From the NCBI GenBank assembly GCA_013396635.1, contig WBMW01004112.1, positions 1-64,000 on the forward strand: a stretch of 64,000 bases of DNA, in the 5' to 3' direction. Origin of the DNA: Penelope pileata. Lineage: Eukaryota > Chordata > Aves > Galliformes > Cracidae. This document shows positions 50,920 through 63,808 of the stretch, in pieces (the first letter of the stretch is position 1; each line of letters starts with the position of its first letter). Made by a program: the position numbers and the translations under genes. Under the pieces are notes generated by a model, which had not been told where the DNA came from, did not search any database, and worked only from the letters and a program-made list of their open reading frames with translations.

Positions 50920-53900
50920 CTTACATAGTTATCCACTAGATATGAACATGAAACAACCCATTTCGGTAGGCAGAGCTTCAGTAGCACAGCTACTCCAGCA
51001 CACAACTTATTTCGCTTCAGTTTTCAGTTAATTGTGCGTAAAGTACCAGATGACATTTTAAGTTCCGTAAAAAAGGTTTTTGTTTTGTTTTCTAGACACA
51101 CTGTTCAAGCTTTAAATAAAAAGGAGAAGGGAAAATAAATCCTTCAGCACACCACTTAATTCCTGCAACAGCAGTAACACCCCAGAAACCACTGGGGAAC
51201 CCACACACATCTGACCAGGAAATGTTCACACAAGCACGTGGAGCTCTTTTAAAACCCAGGATTCAGACCTCTGAGGAACAAATAAACATTTTCAAGTAGT
51301 AACACAGTAAAGCCACGTGGAAGTCGTGACACTTAAGTCATTATTAAATTGAAAAAAAGTCTTTCCAACTCCTATCTGGTGGAGGTTATCTACAAGAAAT
51401 TGAACTACTTCTCCAGTATTTTTAGTTTAGATCTTCCTTACAAGTCAAAGCCTTTTCCTAAAGATTTGTAATGAATGTTCACAAAGGAATAAGCTAGGGA
51501 GAGTAATCTAAGTCTGCAGTTAAGCTCTGACCTAAAAACAAAATTATTTTGAATTCTATTTGTTGAGATAGATGAACAGCCTTCAGAAGAAATCCTCATA
51601 GGCAATAGGACAAAAAAAAGTCTTACAACATTTATCTTCTGTTTCTCAATCCACAGTAGCTTTGATCTGTCCCTAGTTTTCACTGCATCTTTTTAGAATT
51701 CTCTCTAAAGGTTCTCCAAGTCAAAAACGAAAAGGTAAGCACATCATAAAGCAGTTTTATTCCAACTTTCCAAGGCTATCTACAGTTGCATTTCCAAATG
51801 AAACTCCTCCTCAAAGTCTTGTGTTTTCTACAAAAACTGCAGCATGAAGTTATATATCATTCTTCAATGTTTTCCATACTAAATAGCTGCTGGTACACAC
51901 ACACAAATTTAATGCTATTAAAAACTTAGCATCAAAAAGTTTGGCTGCATCTGTGTAGCGTATTACGAGGAGCAATACGAATTCTAAGAACAGAGTGATC
52001 TTTTTCCCTATTAAAATTAACTAGTAACAAACAACATAACGGCTATTTCTTCAAGCCAAACCCAGCCTGCCAAGGATGCAACGCCACACTAGGAAAAGCT
52101 GTGGGCAGACGGAGATCTCACTGAGTCACTTGTGCCCTCAGCTCCCACTTTACAGGCAAGTATGGTGCCAGACACAACAAAGCACAAGGGAAGCAAGCTC
52201 CAGCCTCTGAAGTGGTGAACACCATCATGAGCTGGTGTCTACAGATGCCCAGAAAACACCTGAGGGTGTTTCCACAGGCACATCACGCTGCTCAGGGCAC
52301 ACATTTGCTGCATGGTGCATAGTGGAGCCAACAGCACCAAAATCTACAGCAGGGCCAGCTCACAGGCACATTATCAGCACACAGAAGGACTGTGAAAGGC
52401 TAGGAGTATCAATAACACTGATGGAAAGAAAGGTAACCTGCTCCAAGTTCCTGCAAGAGCAACAGAGATGGACTCTGAAAATAGCAATAAATCAGTGGCA
52501 ACTCATGTCTTTTACAACTCCTCTGCCACAAGCTGGCTAGTCACATCTTGGTGGTTTTTGTCTTTTTGCCTCTAGTTTCTACTTCTGAAATTGCATTGAA
52601 ACAGAGGGGAATGCAAGCGCTACAAATAAAATGTTCTACATGCAAGAAACAGAAATGGCTATAATGTTGTTATCAATGACGTAAGAAAGGTGATACGACA
52701 GTCCAAACAAGGTAGATAGCAGCATGTTCTCTCCAGTAAAATGCAATACAAAAACATATTAAAAAAAGTGAGAAACTAAATAAAAGAGGGGAAAAAAATG
52801 ATTCATCCAAATGCACAGTTGTCCACATAGAAATGCTTCATCTAGTGTAGAAAGGAAGAAAATATACAAGGTTAATTTCAGATATCTACATTTTACAAAC
52901 ACCAAGCTGAAGCTCATTAAAATGACAACTGAAACAAGTTGCCTTCAGCAAAATACTTCAGAAAAGAAAACTATTCATCTGTGACAGGACAAGGTTCATT
53001 TGATGGCAAAGATTAAGCTGTGAAGCATTTGTTACTCGAAGAGTCACCTTTTAGACAACATGAGCATATGAAAAAAATATTTTACCATCATTAAGTATCA
53101 CATCCTAATCAATTCTGTAAGAACCACTAGCAGGAACTACTACTCGGTTATAAAAATGATACCGACAATTTTGCAAGCTAGATTGAGCATATGGTTTTTT
53201 TCTTCTTGAAGGAACATATTTTGAGTGTTATGAATTGTACAAGTCTCTAGCATTAATGTAGGAATAAACACACATGGAAAAGCCTATTATTAATGAGCTT
53301 TAACTACTAACTGGGTACGTATGCATTTGCTGTCACAGGCGTGCGCCAATCCCTAATATACCGCTTCAATTAGTGTCATAAATAAAAATGCTTTTTTAAA
53401 AAAAAAAAAAACAACAACAAAAAAAACAGATACACAGCTTCACATACAATTGAAAAAGATTCCTTCACCTGTCTTGTGAACTGATACTGAAATGGTAAGA
53501 CAGCTATTTCCTGCAGCCAAAGTTCTCCCTCAACACAGTCTCCATTCTCTTTCCTGCATGCTCCTAAAAATTTAACTATCACCTTGCAAAACAAAGTAAT
53601 CAAGTGAATCAGGATCTCCTCCAAAAACACATTCTCACCTTGCTTGAGTTTATATTAAACATATCACAGGGAAAAAAACAAACAAATATTAGCATCCTTC
53701 CCTATTGCTAAGCAATAGATTCAGGTCTATTCACATAATCTTTAATCTCTTCTTGTACAGCAGTATACCTGGAATAGTGAATATATAACATGACTACCTA
53801 AGAGATCCTCGCTTGACATTCAAGGAGGCAGGAGATGACAATTTTAACGTTTTCTGTGCAGGAAGAGGGCACCAAACCAAGGTGTCCCAGCTCCTTTCAT

Positions 53901-55098
53901 CTCATTTACCACGAAGAGCTGGGAGGGAGACACGTCCTTTTGCAGCTCATAATGCAGAAGACACCATCTCTAGGTGTTCTGTGCAGCTGCCCATCTCACT
54001 GCCAGGCAGTGCTCAGTCTGACAAACCAAGCTTTCAGGGCACTCAGGGACAGGCCTGCGCTGCTTTCAGGCCTGCAGCGAGCTCAGGCAGAGACGCTGCA
54101 CAAGGGTGCTCCAACAATGCCTCCAGATGCGCACGGTGTGCACTTATCTGTCCCTGGGGAACTCTGCAGGTAAACCAACACACCCTTAGTGAGTTTAAAT
54201 GCCTGCTGCAAATGGACTCCTCAGGTCTGACTGGCAGAATTAAGCGCCTCAGCCCCACGTATGGTATGTGTACCCTGAGAGCATGACTGAATTCAACCAA
54301 ACTTGGGCCAATGCCTGAGAATGTATACACTGATACCTGACTTCTGTATTGTACCCATCAACACCAGCTGAGAATTCAACTTTACACAAAAATTAATTCC
54401 AACAGAAACAGTCTACACTAAGAATGGTAATTAATATAATAAGGTCAGGCATAGGAGGGAGTTCTTCCACCCATGGTGAATACGCAGAAGCCACTTAAAA
54501 TTCGAAACAATAAAAATGTTAATTAACTTTTCTTCAACTGCCTGCTAAAATGATATTGCTTAGTTTCATCAGTCTTTCTTCTGTCTAGATCAACCACACA
54601 AGGAGAAAACTCAATGTAAATGTGTAAATTAAGTCTATAGCTGCACATGAGGTAGAGATAATCTGAAGTAAATCTCCACGTGCACAGTAGCACCACAGGA
54701 CAAGGCCGTTCTGAAGTACAAAGACAACTTCCATGTTGTACAATCTAGGACCACAGGGAGGCAGAACATTTCACTGTCAATGTAATTTCCCTTTTTCTTT
54801 CCCCGCGGAAGAAGTGAAACACAAGGTAAGGAGAATGCCAAAAATATTGATTGTATATATTAAGCAGGTATCAATTTAAATATAAGCATATATGTGAACC
54901 ACTCACCATATTTTCATTCAGATAGCCCACACTTGAAGTAATATGCATCAACTCAGAAAGCACAAGCAAAGGATGATAAATTCTACAGAATGCAAACAAA
55001 ATTCAAAGTGTCTCGGTGGGGAGAAGTGGCAAGGAAGGAGAACCACTGAGACTGAACAACAGAGTACTCGTGCTCAGGAGCAAGTGTTCCCAGGACAC
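50920..55098. other. Unique non-coding DNA between the two solo LTRs
   Basis: About 4.2 kb with no retroviral coding motif in any frame, so it is not the inside of a provirus. The flanking target duplications also differ. An A-rich run with CAA repeats lies at 53398-53427. Frames of 157 and 112 codons overlap at about 53813-54286 and match nothing known. Confidence 0.6.
53398..53427. repeat. A-rich/(CAA)n simple repeat
   Basis: An A-run of about 14 bases, three CAA units and a further A-run. No element whose tail this could be was recognised upstream. Confidence 0.85.
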
Positions 55099-55103
55099 CA
55101 AAG

Positions 55104-55622
55104 TGTCTTAGTTTCTAGCCTGGTATGAGGCTATGTTTGGGCTCTAGAAGGAAAATAAAACCAATGTTTACACTTCTTGCTGTACAGAGCCAAGAACATT
55201 TCAGTTCTCTCAGCTTCTGGTACTGCTCTGCCAGCAAGAGGTCTAGGGGGGCACAAGGAACTGGGAGGGGACAGAACAAGAGCAGCTGACCTCATCTGGC
55301 CAAAGGGATATTCCATACCATATGACATCACGTGAACTACAACACTGAGGGGAGTCAGCCAGGGAGGGACTGCTGCTCAGGGACTGGCTGGGCACTGGTT
55401 GGCAGGTGGTGAGCAATTGCTTTGTGCATCACTTCTTCTGTATATAATTATCATTACTGCTATTTTTATTCTATTTTCCTTTTCTGTCTTCGTAAATTAG
55501 TTTTTATCTCAACCCACAAGTTCTTTTTTTCTTTCTGATTCTCTCCCCCATCCCAGCTGGGAGGAGGGGGAGCAAGCGAAAGACCGTGTGGCTTCCAGCC
55601 ACTGCCAGCTCAAACCATGACA
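55104..55622 (+). mobile_element. Solo LTR of an ERVL-like endogenous retrovirus (copy 2)
   Basis: A 519-base solo LTR of the same family and orientation as copy 1. It starts TGTCTTAGTTTCTAGCC and ends CAAACCATGACA. The host bases CAAAG directly flank both ends (55099-55103 and 55623-55627), again a perfect 5-bp target duplication. It carries the family blocks GGGAGGGGACAGAACAAGAG, GGGATATTCCATACCATATG with an ACATCACGTGA extension, TTATCTCAACCCACAAG and CTCTCCCCCATCCCAGCTGG. The two LTRs agree well in the middle and 3' thirds and differ strongly in the first 150 bases, so they are separate, fairly old insertions or different subfamilies. No internal retroviral sequence adjoins. Confidence 0.94.
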
Positions 55623-55627
55623 CAAAG

Positions 55628-58600
55628 GCATGGATGCTCTTGGAGGAAGAGCTCTGGAAAAAACTCTGTGTATTATCTGCACACATGCACTGCTGTTGTT
55701 AGATCACAGGTGAAGACAGGCGGTGTTGTTTCATTTTCAGAAATTACTCACAGTATTGTATGCATAAATGTATTGTACCCCCAGTGTTAAGTCTCTCAAG
55801 TTTTCTTTTAACTAAAAATGTGCGATTAGCTATATGGACTCCTTCGGTTGAGCAGAATATTGACTGATGTCAAAAATGATATTGAAAACGTCAGATACTA
55901 CAGCAGAACACAAAAATGAAGACTACAGCTGTTAGAAGTAAATGACATTAAAGACAATGCTTGCAACACTGCAAACTACAAAATAAACAGTATTAGAATT
56001 GGGTCAGATTTGCAACAGCAAGGGTTTTTGCTATTTATTAGTGTGCAACAGGGCAAAATGGGTGAGGAGGAATGGCTGAGGAAAGATTATAGATGTCAGA
56101 TATTTGAAAGTCTTTCGTAGGACAGGGTCATTTCAAATTCCTTACACAAACTGAAGGTGACATTTCTTGAGCAAAATCTGCATGAATGGAGGAGTGTAAC
56201 CAAGTGCAACCTGTATATCACATACATCTCCACAGGCACTTATGCTTTAGTTACACTGAGTTGTTACAGATGCTCATATTTGATGCTACTGATCTTCCCA
56301 TCAACTCTCTCTCTTCATGCTGCAAGTCCTTGTGCGTTATACTCAACTGACCCAAAGGAAACAAAAATTTATTCTCCTTTTCTATCATAGAATGTTCTTG
56401 ACAGTCTTTTCACTCATGGTTACGTCTTAAAACTTACCACTGATGGTATTTCATGAGACATATTGCTGAATTCTGAGTGACTTACAACACCAACAGACTG
56501 AATCCCTGAGACTCAGCACCCCTGTGTGAAGTGCCATCTAAATGTAGGTGCATGTGAAGTCTGTGTTTTAATTTGTGCTAGCAAAGCCTTCTAGATATTG
56601 AGGTTTCAGATACATCATAGCACAGAGATGCTGTGAAGCCCAGCCCTTGTCTGAACCCTATCATTACTCTTACAGAAAGTATGCTCTCACCCAGACCCCT
56701 TGACCAAAGCCATGAGGAAGGAATGCTCGATGTACACCTTCCCATCCGCATCCCAGAGAAAATGACTAGATGTTGGTAACCTTACAAACAATAACCTAGT
56801 AGCACAACAAACTTGCAATACAGCTGAAATAAGTTCAACTAAATCCTATTCTGCCTCCTTTTGAGCTGGAATTTAATAATGCCTGCTGCCACCCACCTAA
56901 ATGCCCTAACCATCAGACTAAGGTCATCTGGGATCCCTTCCAATCTCTCTCAAGGCTGTTTCTCTTCTCCTCCATTAGATCAAGCAATTCTGTGGTCACT
57001 AGGAGAAACTGATTCATCTTCCAGCAGCTCAAATCAATTAACTCACCCTTCTGGCACAAAATGGATCCTAGAGAAGGCATCCAGAACCTGCGGGCAGAAG
57101 TGGCAGTGTAATGAACAAGCATATCCCGAACACAGTGATGGATTTGGTGCACCACTGGTTGAAGCCCACTTTCCTACAGTCCAGTTTGAAAAAACAGGCA
57201 CTCTGTAGAGAAAAGCCACCTTTCATTCAAACTGAAATCCAGCCTCCTCTTCCATACCAGAAAGTTCGTCATCTGAACAGTATCTCTCCTAACCTGAAGG
57301 AAAAGTCTGGCATATTTTCCTACCAGTCAATGACAGGCAAGGAAACAAATTAATCATAGTTTTAAATAAGAAACCACATGTCAGTTTCTAAGTAGCTTCC
57401 TTAGAGACAGCAGCTGCTGAACAGAGTAGCTGATGGTTGTTTATTCTTCTGCTTTTAACTGTCCCAGTGTACTCTTCTTCTGTTTGCTTGTGAACGCCAT
57501 CAGAACATGCTGTGAAATCACATCTCACCTCAAGCTTCTTTTCACTATACATTTGTGCTTATGCCTAGGTAACAACATAAAAATTGATTATTTCCTCTTT
57601 AAGTGAAAAATAAAAATGCTGTGTTCTTCTGATAAAAGCTTTTAAAGTGGATCTACTGATCTCCCAAGACACTGAAATTCCAATTAGCAGAAAATTTCTC
57701 TCCCATAAATGAATCAGTAAGAAAATACACAATTAGTTATTCTCAACAAATCAGGCATGTTATTGCTGTTCAAATCATGTATTTCAGGAAGTACACAGTT
57801 TTTTTCCCCAAAACACTGCACAACCTCATGCAGAGCACATTAATCTCCAGCTGTCATTGCTCCATCACTCAACAAGTATGTTCCATGTTTTGAAAGTGAT
57901 TGCACTGGAAAGCTCCTGTGTAGGCAGGAAAGCTGCTTGACTTGGAGAGCAGCTTATTCTTAGGCCAGTTTCTTACATGTCTAATCTCCTTCCCTTGGCA
58001 TTTTGAAGAGACAGAGGTCTCTCATAGGATCTTACTGAAAAGTATCAGAAGCTATTTAAGAAAAATACTGCTAGATCAGCACAGATCAACATGCAGGTCT
58101 ATGCTTAAACTGATATCAACACAACAAACACAAATAGGAAGGTTCGGTGAAGACAAGTCAATCTCTGAATAGAAACATTTCACGCAACCAGACAGTTGAG
58201 TAAGAATATATTTCTGTAACTCAAAATGGATAATTCTCCTCCTGTACCCACTTGGTACAACATATTATGGAAGGTATGCCTCCAAAAGAGAGAACAGTGT
58301 TGGGGCTTTAGCAAGGGTGTAACAGATACAAGGCTGGGTTCTGTCTACTTATTTTTCCATATTTACCAATATGAAACAGATAATAATCTGGGCACTGATG
58401 ACTGAGACGACAGAACCTCATTTCAAGTTATTAATAGATATTCTTGCTGGCCACCCTCTGCAGTAACTACAGCTGCACTGCAGAAAACACTATTAGACAT
58501 CTGCCATAAAGAAGCACAAAATTACCCTTCATCCTTATTTTTATAATGGCTAGTTCAGTAATAATCTTGCCTTTCACATTTTGTAATCACTTCATCTAGA

Positions 58601-61600
58601 CACAGCTCATGAACTGATGCATGACTTCCATACATGGAAAAAATGTAAGTATATAACTTCGTTCAATTATTTCTTCCGCATGCTGCAGCATCGTTTCAAA
58701 CAAAGCAACACTTTAATGTATCTTAGGCCTGAAGGCATTTTTTCCATTATAGGCAATCAGGCAGCAAAAATAAAATGGAAGTGTTACTTACAGCAGGTTG
58801 GTCCTTTCTGATCCAAACAAATAAATAAATAATGAAAGACATAACGAGTGTGAGTTTATTCTTCTTCCATGAGTTAAGGAGATTTCCAGACAGGAGAAAT
58901 GACAGTGGTTTTATACTTGCCTAAGCAAAACAAAACACTGCAGATTGGGAATCACAACAAAATTGACATTTAACTATTTAGGGCAACAATTCCTTGGACA
59001 ATCTTTCTTAAAACGCTTCTTTTTCTTATGCAGAAATGCAACAAACCCCAGATGCCTGTAATCCTACAAGCAACTGGAACAGTGATATTTTCTTCTAACA
59101 GTCAATGCTTCTGCATTTTTTCTCCACTGTTTGAAAACTGGATTTCATGATGAACCATGAAATATAACTACAGGCTCCCATTTATGCAGCACACAGAAGG
59201 CATAATCTATGATTTCAGTTCTATCTGGCATTTCACATCTAACAACACAGAAACTGAGTAATAAATGAACAGAAATAAGTAGAACTGACATATGAGAATT
59301 AAGGAGTAATCCGGGGGTCTGTGGAAATGGACATTCTAGCCATGTAATAGTTACTGCTTCTTGTACATAAGGACATCTACTCAGTGACAAGCATGTACAT
59401 GATGTAAGCATATACACACAGGACAATTTTGCACATTTTTCACAAGACAGTCTTTCTACTCCAAAATACTTCAGAATGAAGACAACATACAAAACTTCAT
59501 GTTTTTATACATACTAGTCACAAATAACTCACTTTTCAACAACTTTTCTTTAAAGTAGTATGTTGAGATTTGTGAAGGCAGCAATCTAAATCTTCTCTAT
59601 TAGTAATGAGAAAAAGGATAATATCAGTTTCTAACACTTCAGCCTTACACCCAGCAACAAAGACTTCAGCTACATACTAATAAGCCTTTCCATATTGGAA
59701 AACTCATGGGTCATAGTTCTGCCCTGCTCCTAATAAAGTCAGTCAATAAAAGATGGCAACCATTTTCCTCTACCAAATTTCAGTCTTGAAGTATTGACTT
59801 CATTATGCACTATATATAGCTGAAGGCCACCCCACTGTCTAATGAGCTCACAAAAAACAGAATATGACCACCTTAGCCACGGTACCCTAGAATGTTGCAA
59901 TGATGGCAAGCTTCTCTGCTTTCCCAGGTTCCTTCCAGAGGACAGTGTGCCTGCAGAATCCAGCAGTGATAGGGAACAGGCCGGCAACTTTTGAAGGCTG
60001 AACTCACGTAAATTGATGGTGATGCAGTAGTGCAATCCTTCTGCAATGTGGCATCACTATGCCTGCCATCTGCCATCATATCCTCTGGCAACTAAAGTCA
60101 ATCCTTTTCTAATCACTGTGACCTATAGGTCTGTCTTACCAAGTGACTGTATTGCAGGGTGCATACAGAAACACACAGCCTGTAACACTGAATATTAATA
60201 GGAGGGATACATAAATGAGCGAGAAAGACTGAACATCTATTAAGGCACTAAAGTACTACATTATAACTTAAATACTATGAAGATGTTAATGGCAAGATCT
60301 GAAACACATTGTCCAGAACAGGACTTTATTTTGCCTCCACCATTACCATGTAAACCTTTAGCACACAAGTTATGATACCAATGAAGATGCACAGCAACAA
60401 GTAGTGGAGCAGAAGGGACTTGCAGCAAACGAGAGATTCTGTCCACTTTCCCAGTGCATTCCCTTCTACCTTAGCTACTGCCCTTCCCCTCCATGCATAC
60501 ATGCCTGCACACAAATGCACATACATTCAGATGCACATTGATTTCATCAACCCTGAAATCAAACGATATCTGTTTTGCCAAAACAATTTTCTCAAGAACT
60601 GCTGGCACCAATCCTACAGATCAAAGCAATAACTTGCCATCTCCCCAGAAATGGGACTCACAGTCCTACTATTACTATCCCATCTCTTTTTCCCCTCCTT
60701 CACTTGTCAACTCTCTCAACAACAATGAAAGTAACAAGCATCACATTCATCATACCAGAATGAAATCACTTTTCTTTGCTACAAAAAGGATTGGGTGGGA
60801 GAGTAAGAGACTGACTGATAGCCTTTTCCTTTGAAAGGGACTTGTAAAGATTTTGAGTAACTTTGTCTTGAGTAAGTCTTCCATTCCAAAATGCTTTGTG
60901 TTGGCTACGATCCATTTCTCCGAGGTATCACAACCTCACTGAAGAGATAATATCAAAACTTTGGTGTGAGTTTGCCTGCACAGTTGTCAAGGAAATAAAT
61001 ATGTCAAGATTGCTGCACTCAGACAAGAACCCACAATTAAATGCAATGAACTGATGTCAACAATTTCCTTTCATTTGCCTCGTTCAGTAAAGAAGTGTAC
61101 AAATCACATGGCTGTGCAAAAATCTGTCCAGTGTAAGGGCAAATCAAGCTGTTTATTTTTCTTCTGGATATTTTGAACCATTTGTCAAGAGGTTTCTATA
61201 CACTACAAGCAGCTTCTTCCCCACTAATCAAAGCAACTGACACCAGGATTTTGACAAACATTACATTTCAGTATGTATCATGTGCTAACATTACCATGAG
61301 TGGCAGTACTGGTACTACTTCTCTAAGCAGTGAAATTTCTGAATAATAAGATGTAGCACCTGAGTTTTGACATCTGTGTTCATCATAACAGCAAAACAAG
61401 AGTATAAGCAGAAACAAGCAGGCACAATTGTTAAGCACGTTTTTATATGCTTTTACCTTGTTTTTGTTAGTAAACATTTACATTGAGTATGGCTCCTCCA
61501 CATGCCAAGACATGCATTAAAAATACAAATAAATTCAGTACAAGCCTGCCACTCCACAAGTGACAGAGGCTTCTGGCAATACTCGACTAACTACAGCTTA

Positions 61601-61788
61601 TATTATCCACAATACTGACATAAATAGGCCTTAAATTATTGTTTGTCTGGGGAACAGCCCTAAAGAGCATTAGCAGAAAGAGCAGAAAGCTGCACAGCTG
61701 TGCTTAATACCTGGCTTTGAAACACCTGAAATTATTTAGCAAGTCTTGTGACACATGCCATCTCTCAATATATCAATATCACCTTGGG
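55628..61788. other. Unique non-coding DNA
   Basis: About six kilobases with no recognised gene. Frames of 113-115 codons (56861-57208 plus, 59145-59492 minus, 60493-60834 plus) have no known motif. A TATATATA string at 59811-59818 sits in a block (about 59700-60110) whose minus strand looks somewhat promoter- or LTR-like. No TG...CA ends with duplications could be found for it. Confidence 0.5.
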
Positions 61789-61806
61789 GGGCCCCTTGAG
61801 GGGCCC
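61789..61806. repeat. Perfect GC hairpin beside the mariner end
   Basis: GGGCCCC, loop TTGA, GGGGCCC: a perfect seven-base-pair stem made only of G-C pairs, with a four-base loop. It lies about 65 bases before the mariner 5' inverted repeat and is unusual in this AT-rich setting. There is no U-run after it and no reason to call it a terminator. Confidence 0.8.
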
Positions 61807-61870
61807 TGAGCAACTGTATGAATTGTATTTTGTATGAATTTATTATTTTGGAAAGAATATTTGCTATCAG

Positions 61871-63178
61871 CGCTGATCCAAAAGTAATGCGTCCCATTGC
61901 ATTATGTTGGCTCATGATATCAGAGGTGGATGTTGGTGGGATGGCAGCAGAGGCTGAACCTTCCCAGCCGTATCCCATTCCATGTTGTTGCCGTGTGACA
62001 GATGGCAGCAGAGGGGCACTCTGACACAATGGCGTCTGACATGGGAGTGCAGGTGAAGCAAAGGGGTGGAACTGAATTCCTCCATGCAGAAAAAATGGCA
62101 CCCACTGACATTCACCAGTGCTTGCTGAATGTTGATGGAGATCAAACAGTGGATGTGAGCACAGTGAGGCAGTGCATGATGCAGTGGTTTCAGCAGTGGC
62201 AACAGCAACATTAAAGACAAGCCATGTTCTTCATGGCCATGCACAGCTGTCACACCACAAAATGAAGAGCACCTTCATCAGCTCATCCACATGAATAGGC
62301 AGATTACAACCAGGAAACTGCGTACAGAGCTGAACATCAGCTGTAATGTGTTAGAAACAATGGTGGCAAAGTCAGAATATCACTAAGTTTGTGCCAGGTG
62401 GGTCCTACGAATGCTCACACAGGATCAGAAAGAACACTGTGTGCAAGTTCATCAGGACCGACTGAACAGATAAAAGCCTGAAGGTGACAGTTTCCTGGAT
62501 CACACCAATCCTGGTGACAAGATGTGGAGTCACCACTATGAGCTGGAGTCAAAACAGCAGTTCACGGAGTGGCAACATGTGAATCCCCATCCAAGAAAAA
62601 GTTGAAGATGTAGCCCTCAGTGGATAAAGCGATGCACACTGTCTTTGGGATAGACAAGAAAGGGGTGACACTTCTGGATCTCCTGGAACCCGGACAAACC
62701 ATCAGCTCTGACTAAGCTGAAGGCTTAAACTTCTACAGTCAGGTTTTCTTCTCCTTTGGCCTTTCTCTTGCAACATCATGATGCTGGGCCCCATACCAGT
62801 GGAGCATAGGCCATGGAGCATATTGTCAGTCTTGGCTGGACTGTACTACCACCCCCACTGTATAGTCCAGACTGGGCACCTTTGATGGCCATCTGTTTGG
62901 GCCAATGAAAGATAGACCGTATGGGCAACATTTTCCTAACAAGGACATCATCACAGCAGCTGTGAAACAGTGGGTCACCTCCACTGGTATAGATTGTTAC
63001 AAGCATGGCATGCAGGCTTGTTCATCACTAGCAAAAATGCATAGCCAGTGGTGGTGACTATGTTGAAAGAGAATGTTTTATAGCTGAGAATTTGCTGTAT
63101 CAAATATTGTTAGCGTGCTCTTTGTATCTGTTGTAGTTTCCATGGAAATAAACATGAGGCACTACTTTTGGAGCAACC
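61871..63178 (+). mobile_element. Near full-length mariner (Galluhop/Mariner1_GG type)
   Basis: A 1.3-kb Tc1/mariner element. The right inverted repeat is seen as CACTACTTTTGGAGCAACC, followed by TA at 63179-63180, the duplicated mariner target. The left inverted repeat reads GCTGATCCAAAAGTAATGCG from about 61873; its outermost bases are eroded and the left TA is not clear. The coding region runs on the plus strand. Length is close to that of full-length mariners. Similarity to the internally deleted copy at 49.75 kb covers both ends. Mariners of this type are known from galliform birds, which supports the host assignment. Confidence 0.93.
62029..63057 (+). pseudogene. Mariner transposase pseudogene
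   Basis: This is the remains of a mariner transposase, a DDD-type enzyme that cuts and inserts the element at TA. The N-terminal helix-turn-helix part is open from ATG 62029 to a stop at 62212-62214 and contains FLHAEKMAPTDIHQCLL. Three catalytic aspartate positions can be seen: GDKMWSHHYE (Asp codon 62516-62518), HHDAGPHT (62780-62782) and YSPDWAP (62870-62872). The DKKGVTLLDLLEPGQTISSD block starts at 62653. The landmarks fall in two alternating frames, with four or more frame changes overall. A TAG lies between the second and third Asp, and that spacing is five codons shorter than the usual 34 residues. It is therefore inactive. The C-terminal frame ends at TGA 63055-63057. Confidence 0.92.
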
Positions 63179-63180
63179 TA

Positions 63181-63770
63181 CATAGTACTCCATACTCACA
63201 GTAAAGGAATGGAATTTTCTCCAAGTACTCCACTTAAATCAGAATGCAACAGAAGCAACAATTTGGAATCAAAATATAGCTGCACATCGCATGCTGGGGT
63301 AATACTAAACAAAAGAGTACATTGGGATAAGCAGAAAGCAGCATAATTCATCACACTTCAAACATTTCTTATCACATCAGAATTTTACAGATGAATCTTC
63401 ATTTTCTAACCTTAAGTAACATAAGGAAGAATCTGTAAACAGCAAAGTTATTCAATTCTTCCACATTAGATGACTAAGAAATGTTACCTCTGTAAGAGGT
63501 CTATGATACACAAAACTTCCCAGTTAGATGACTAATAACTAAAACTTTCTAAAGCTGAAGAACTCATTTCCAACATATGTAAACAAACTTTTCTAAGACA
63601 CTTACATGTAATGTCATGTGGAATCCTGCATGCAGTGTGCTGTATGCCCAAAGACTGCTTCTGCCTCACAGCCAGCACGCCCTCTCCACACAGAACCACA
63701 GCCATCTACCATGCTGCTACAGTCTGAAAGCCAGGCAAGCAAAGCATCGTAATGCTGGGACAGTAAAAAA
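63181..63770. other. Unique non-coding DNA
   Basis: AT-rich sequence after the mariner with no recognised gene or repeat. Small open frames continue into the microsatellite and are not genes. Confidence 0.5.
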
Positions 63771-63808
63771 CAAACAAACAAACAAACAAACACACACACA
63801 CACACACA
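63771..63808. repeat. (CAAA)n-(CA)n compound microsatellite
   Basis: Five CAAA units followed directly by about nine CA units and then an A-run. On the minus strand it gives an artificial Val-Cys-Leu-Phe frame, which is not a gene. Confidence 0.95.

Noticed and set aside
50379..55622. One provirus bounded by the two LTRs
   Set aside because: Each LTR has its own distinct perfect 5-bp duplication, and no retroviral coding remnants lie between them.
56040..56130. Possible old CR1 piece (GGCAAAATGGGTGAGGAGG region)
   Set aside because: The resemblance to the CR1 GGACAAGGAGGAATGG block is too loose and the order of following blocks is wrong.
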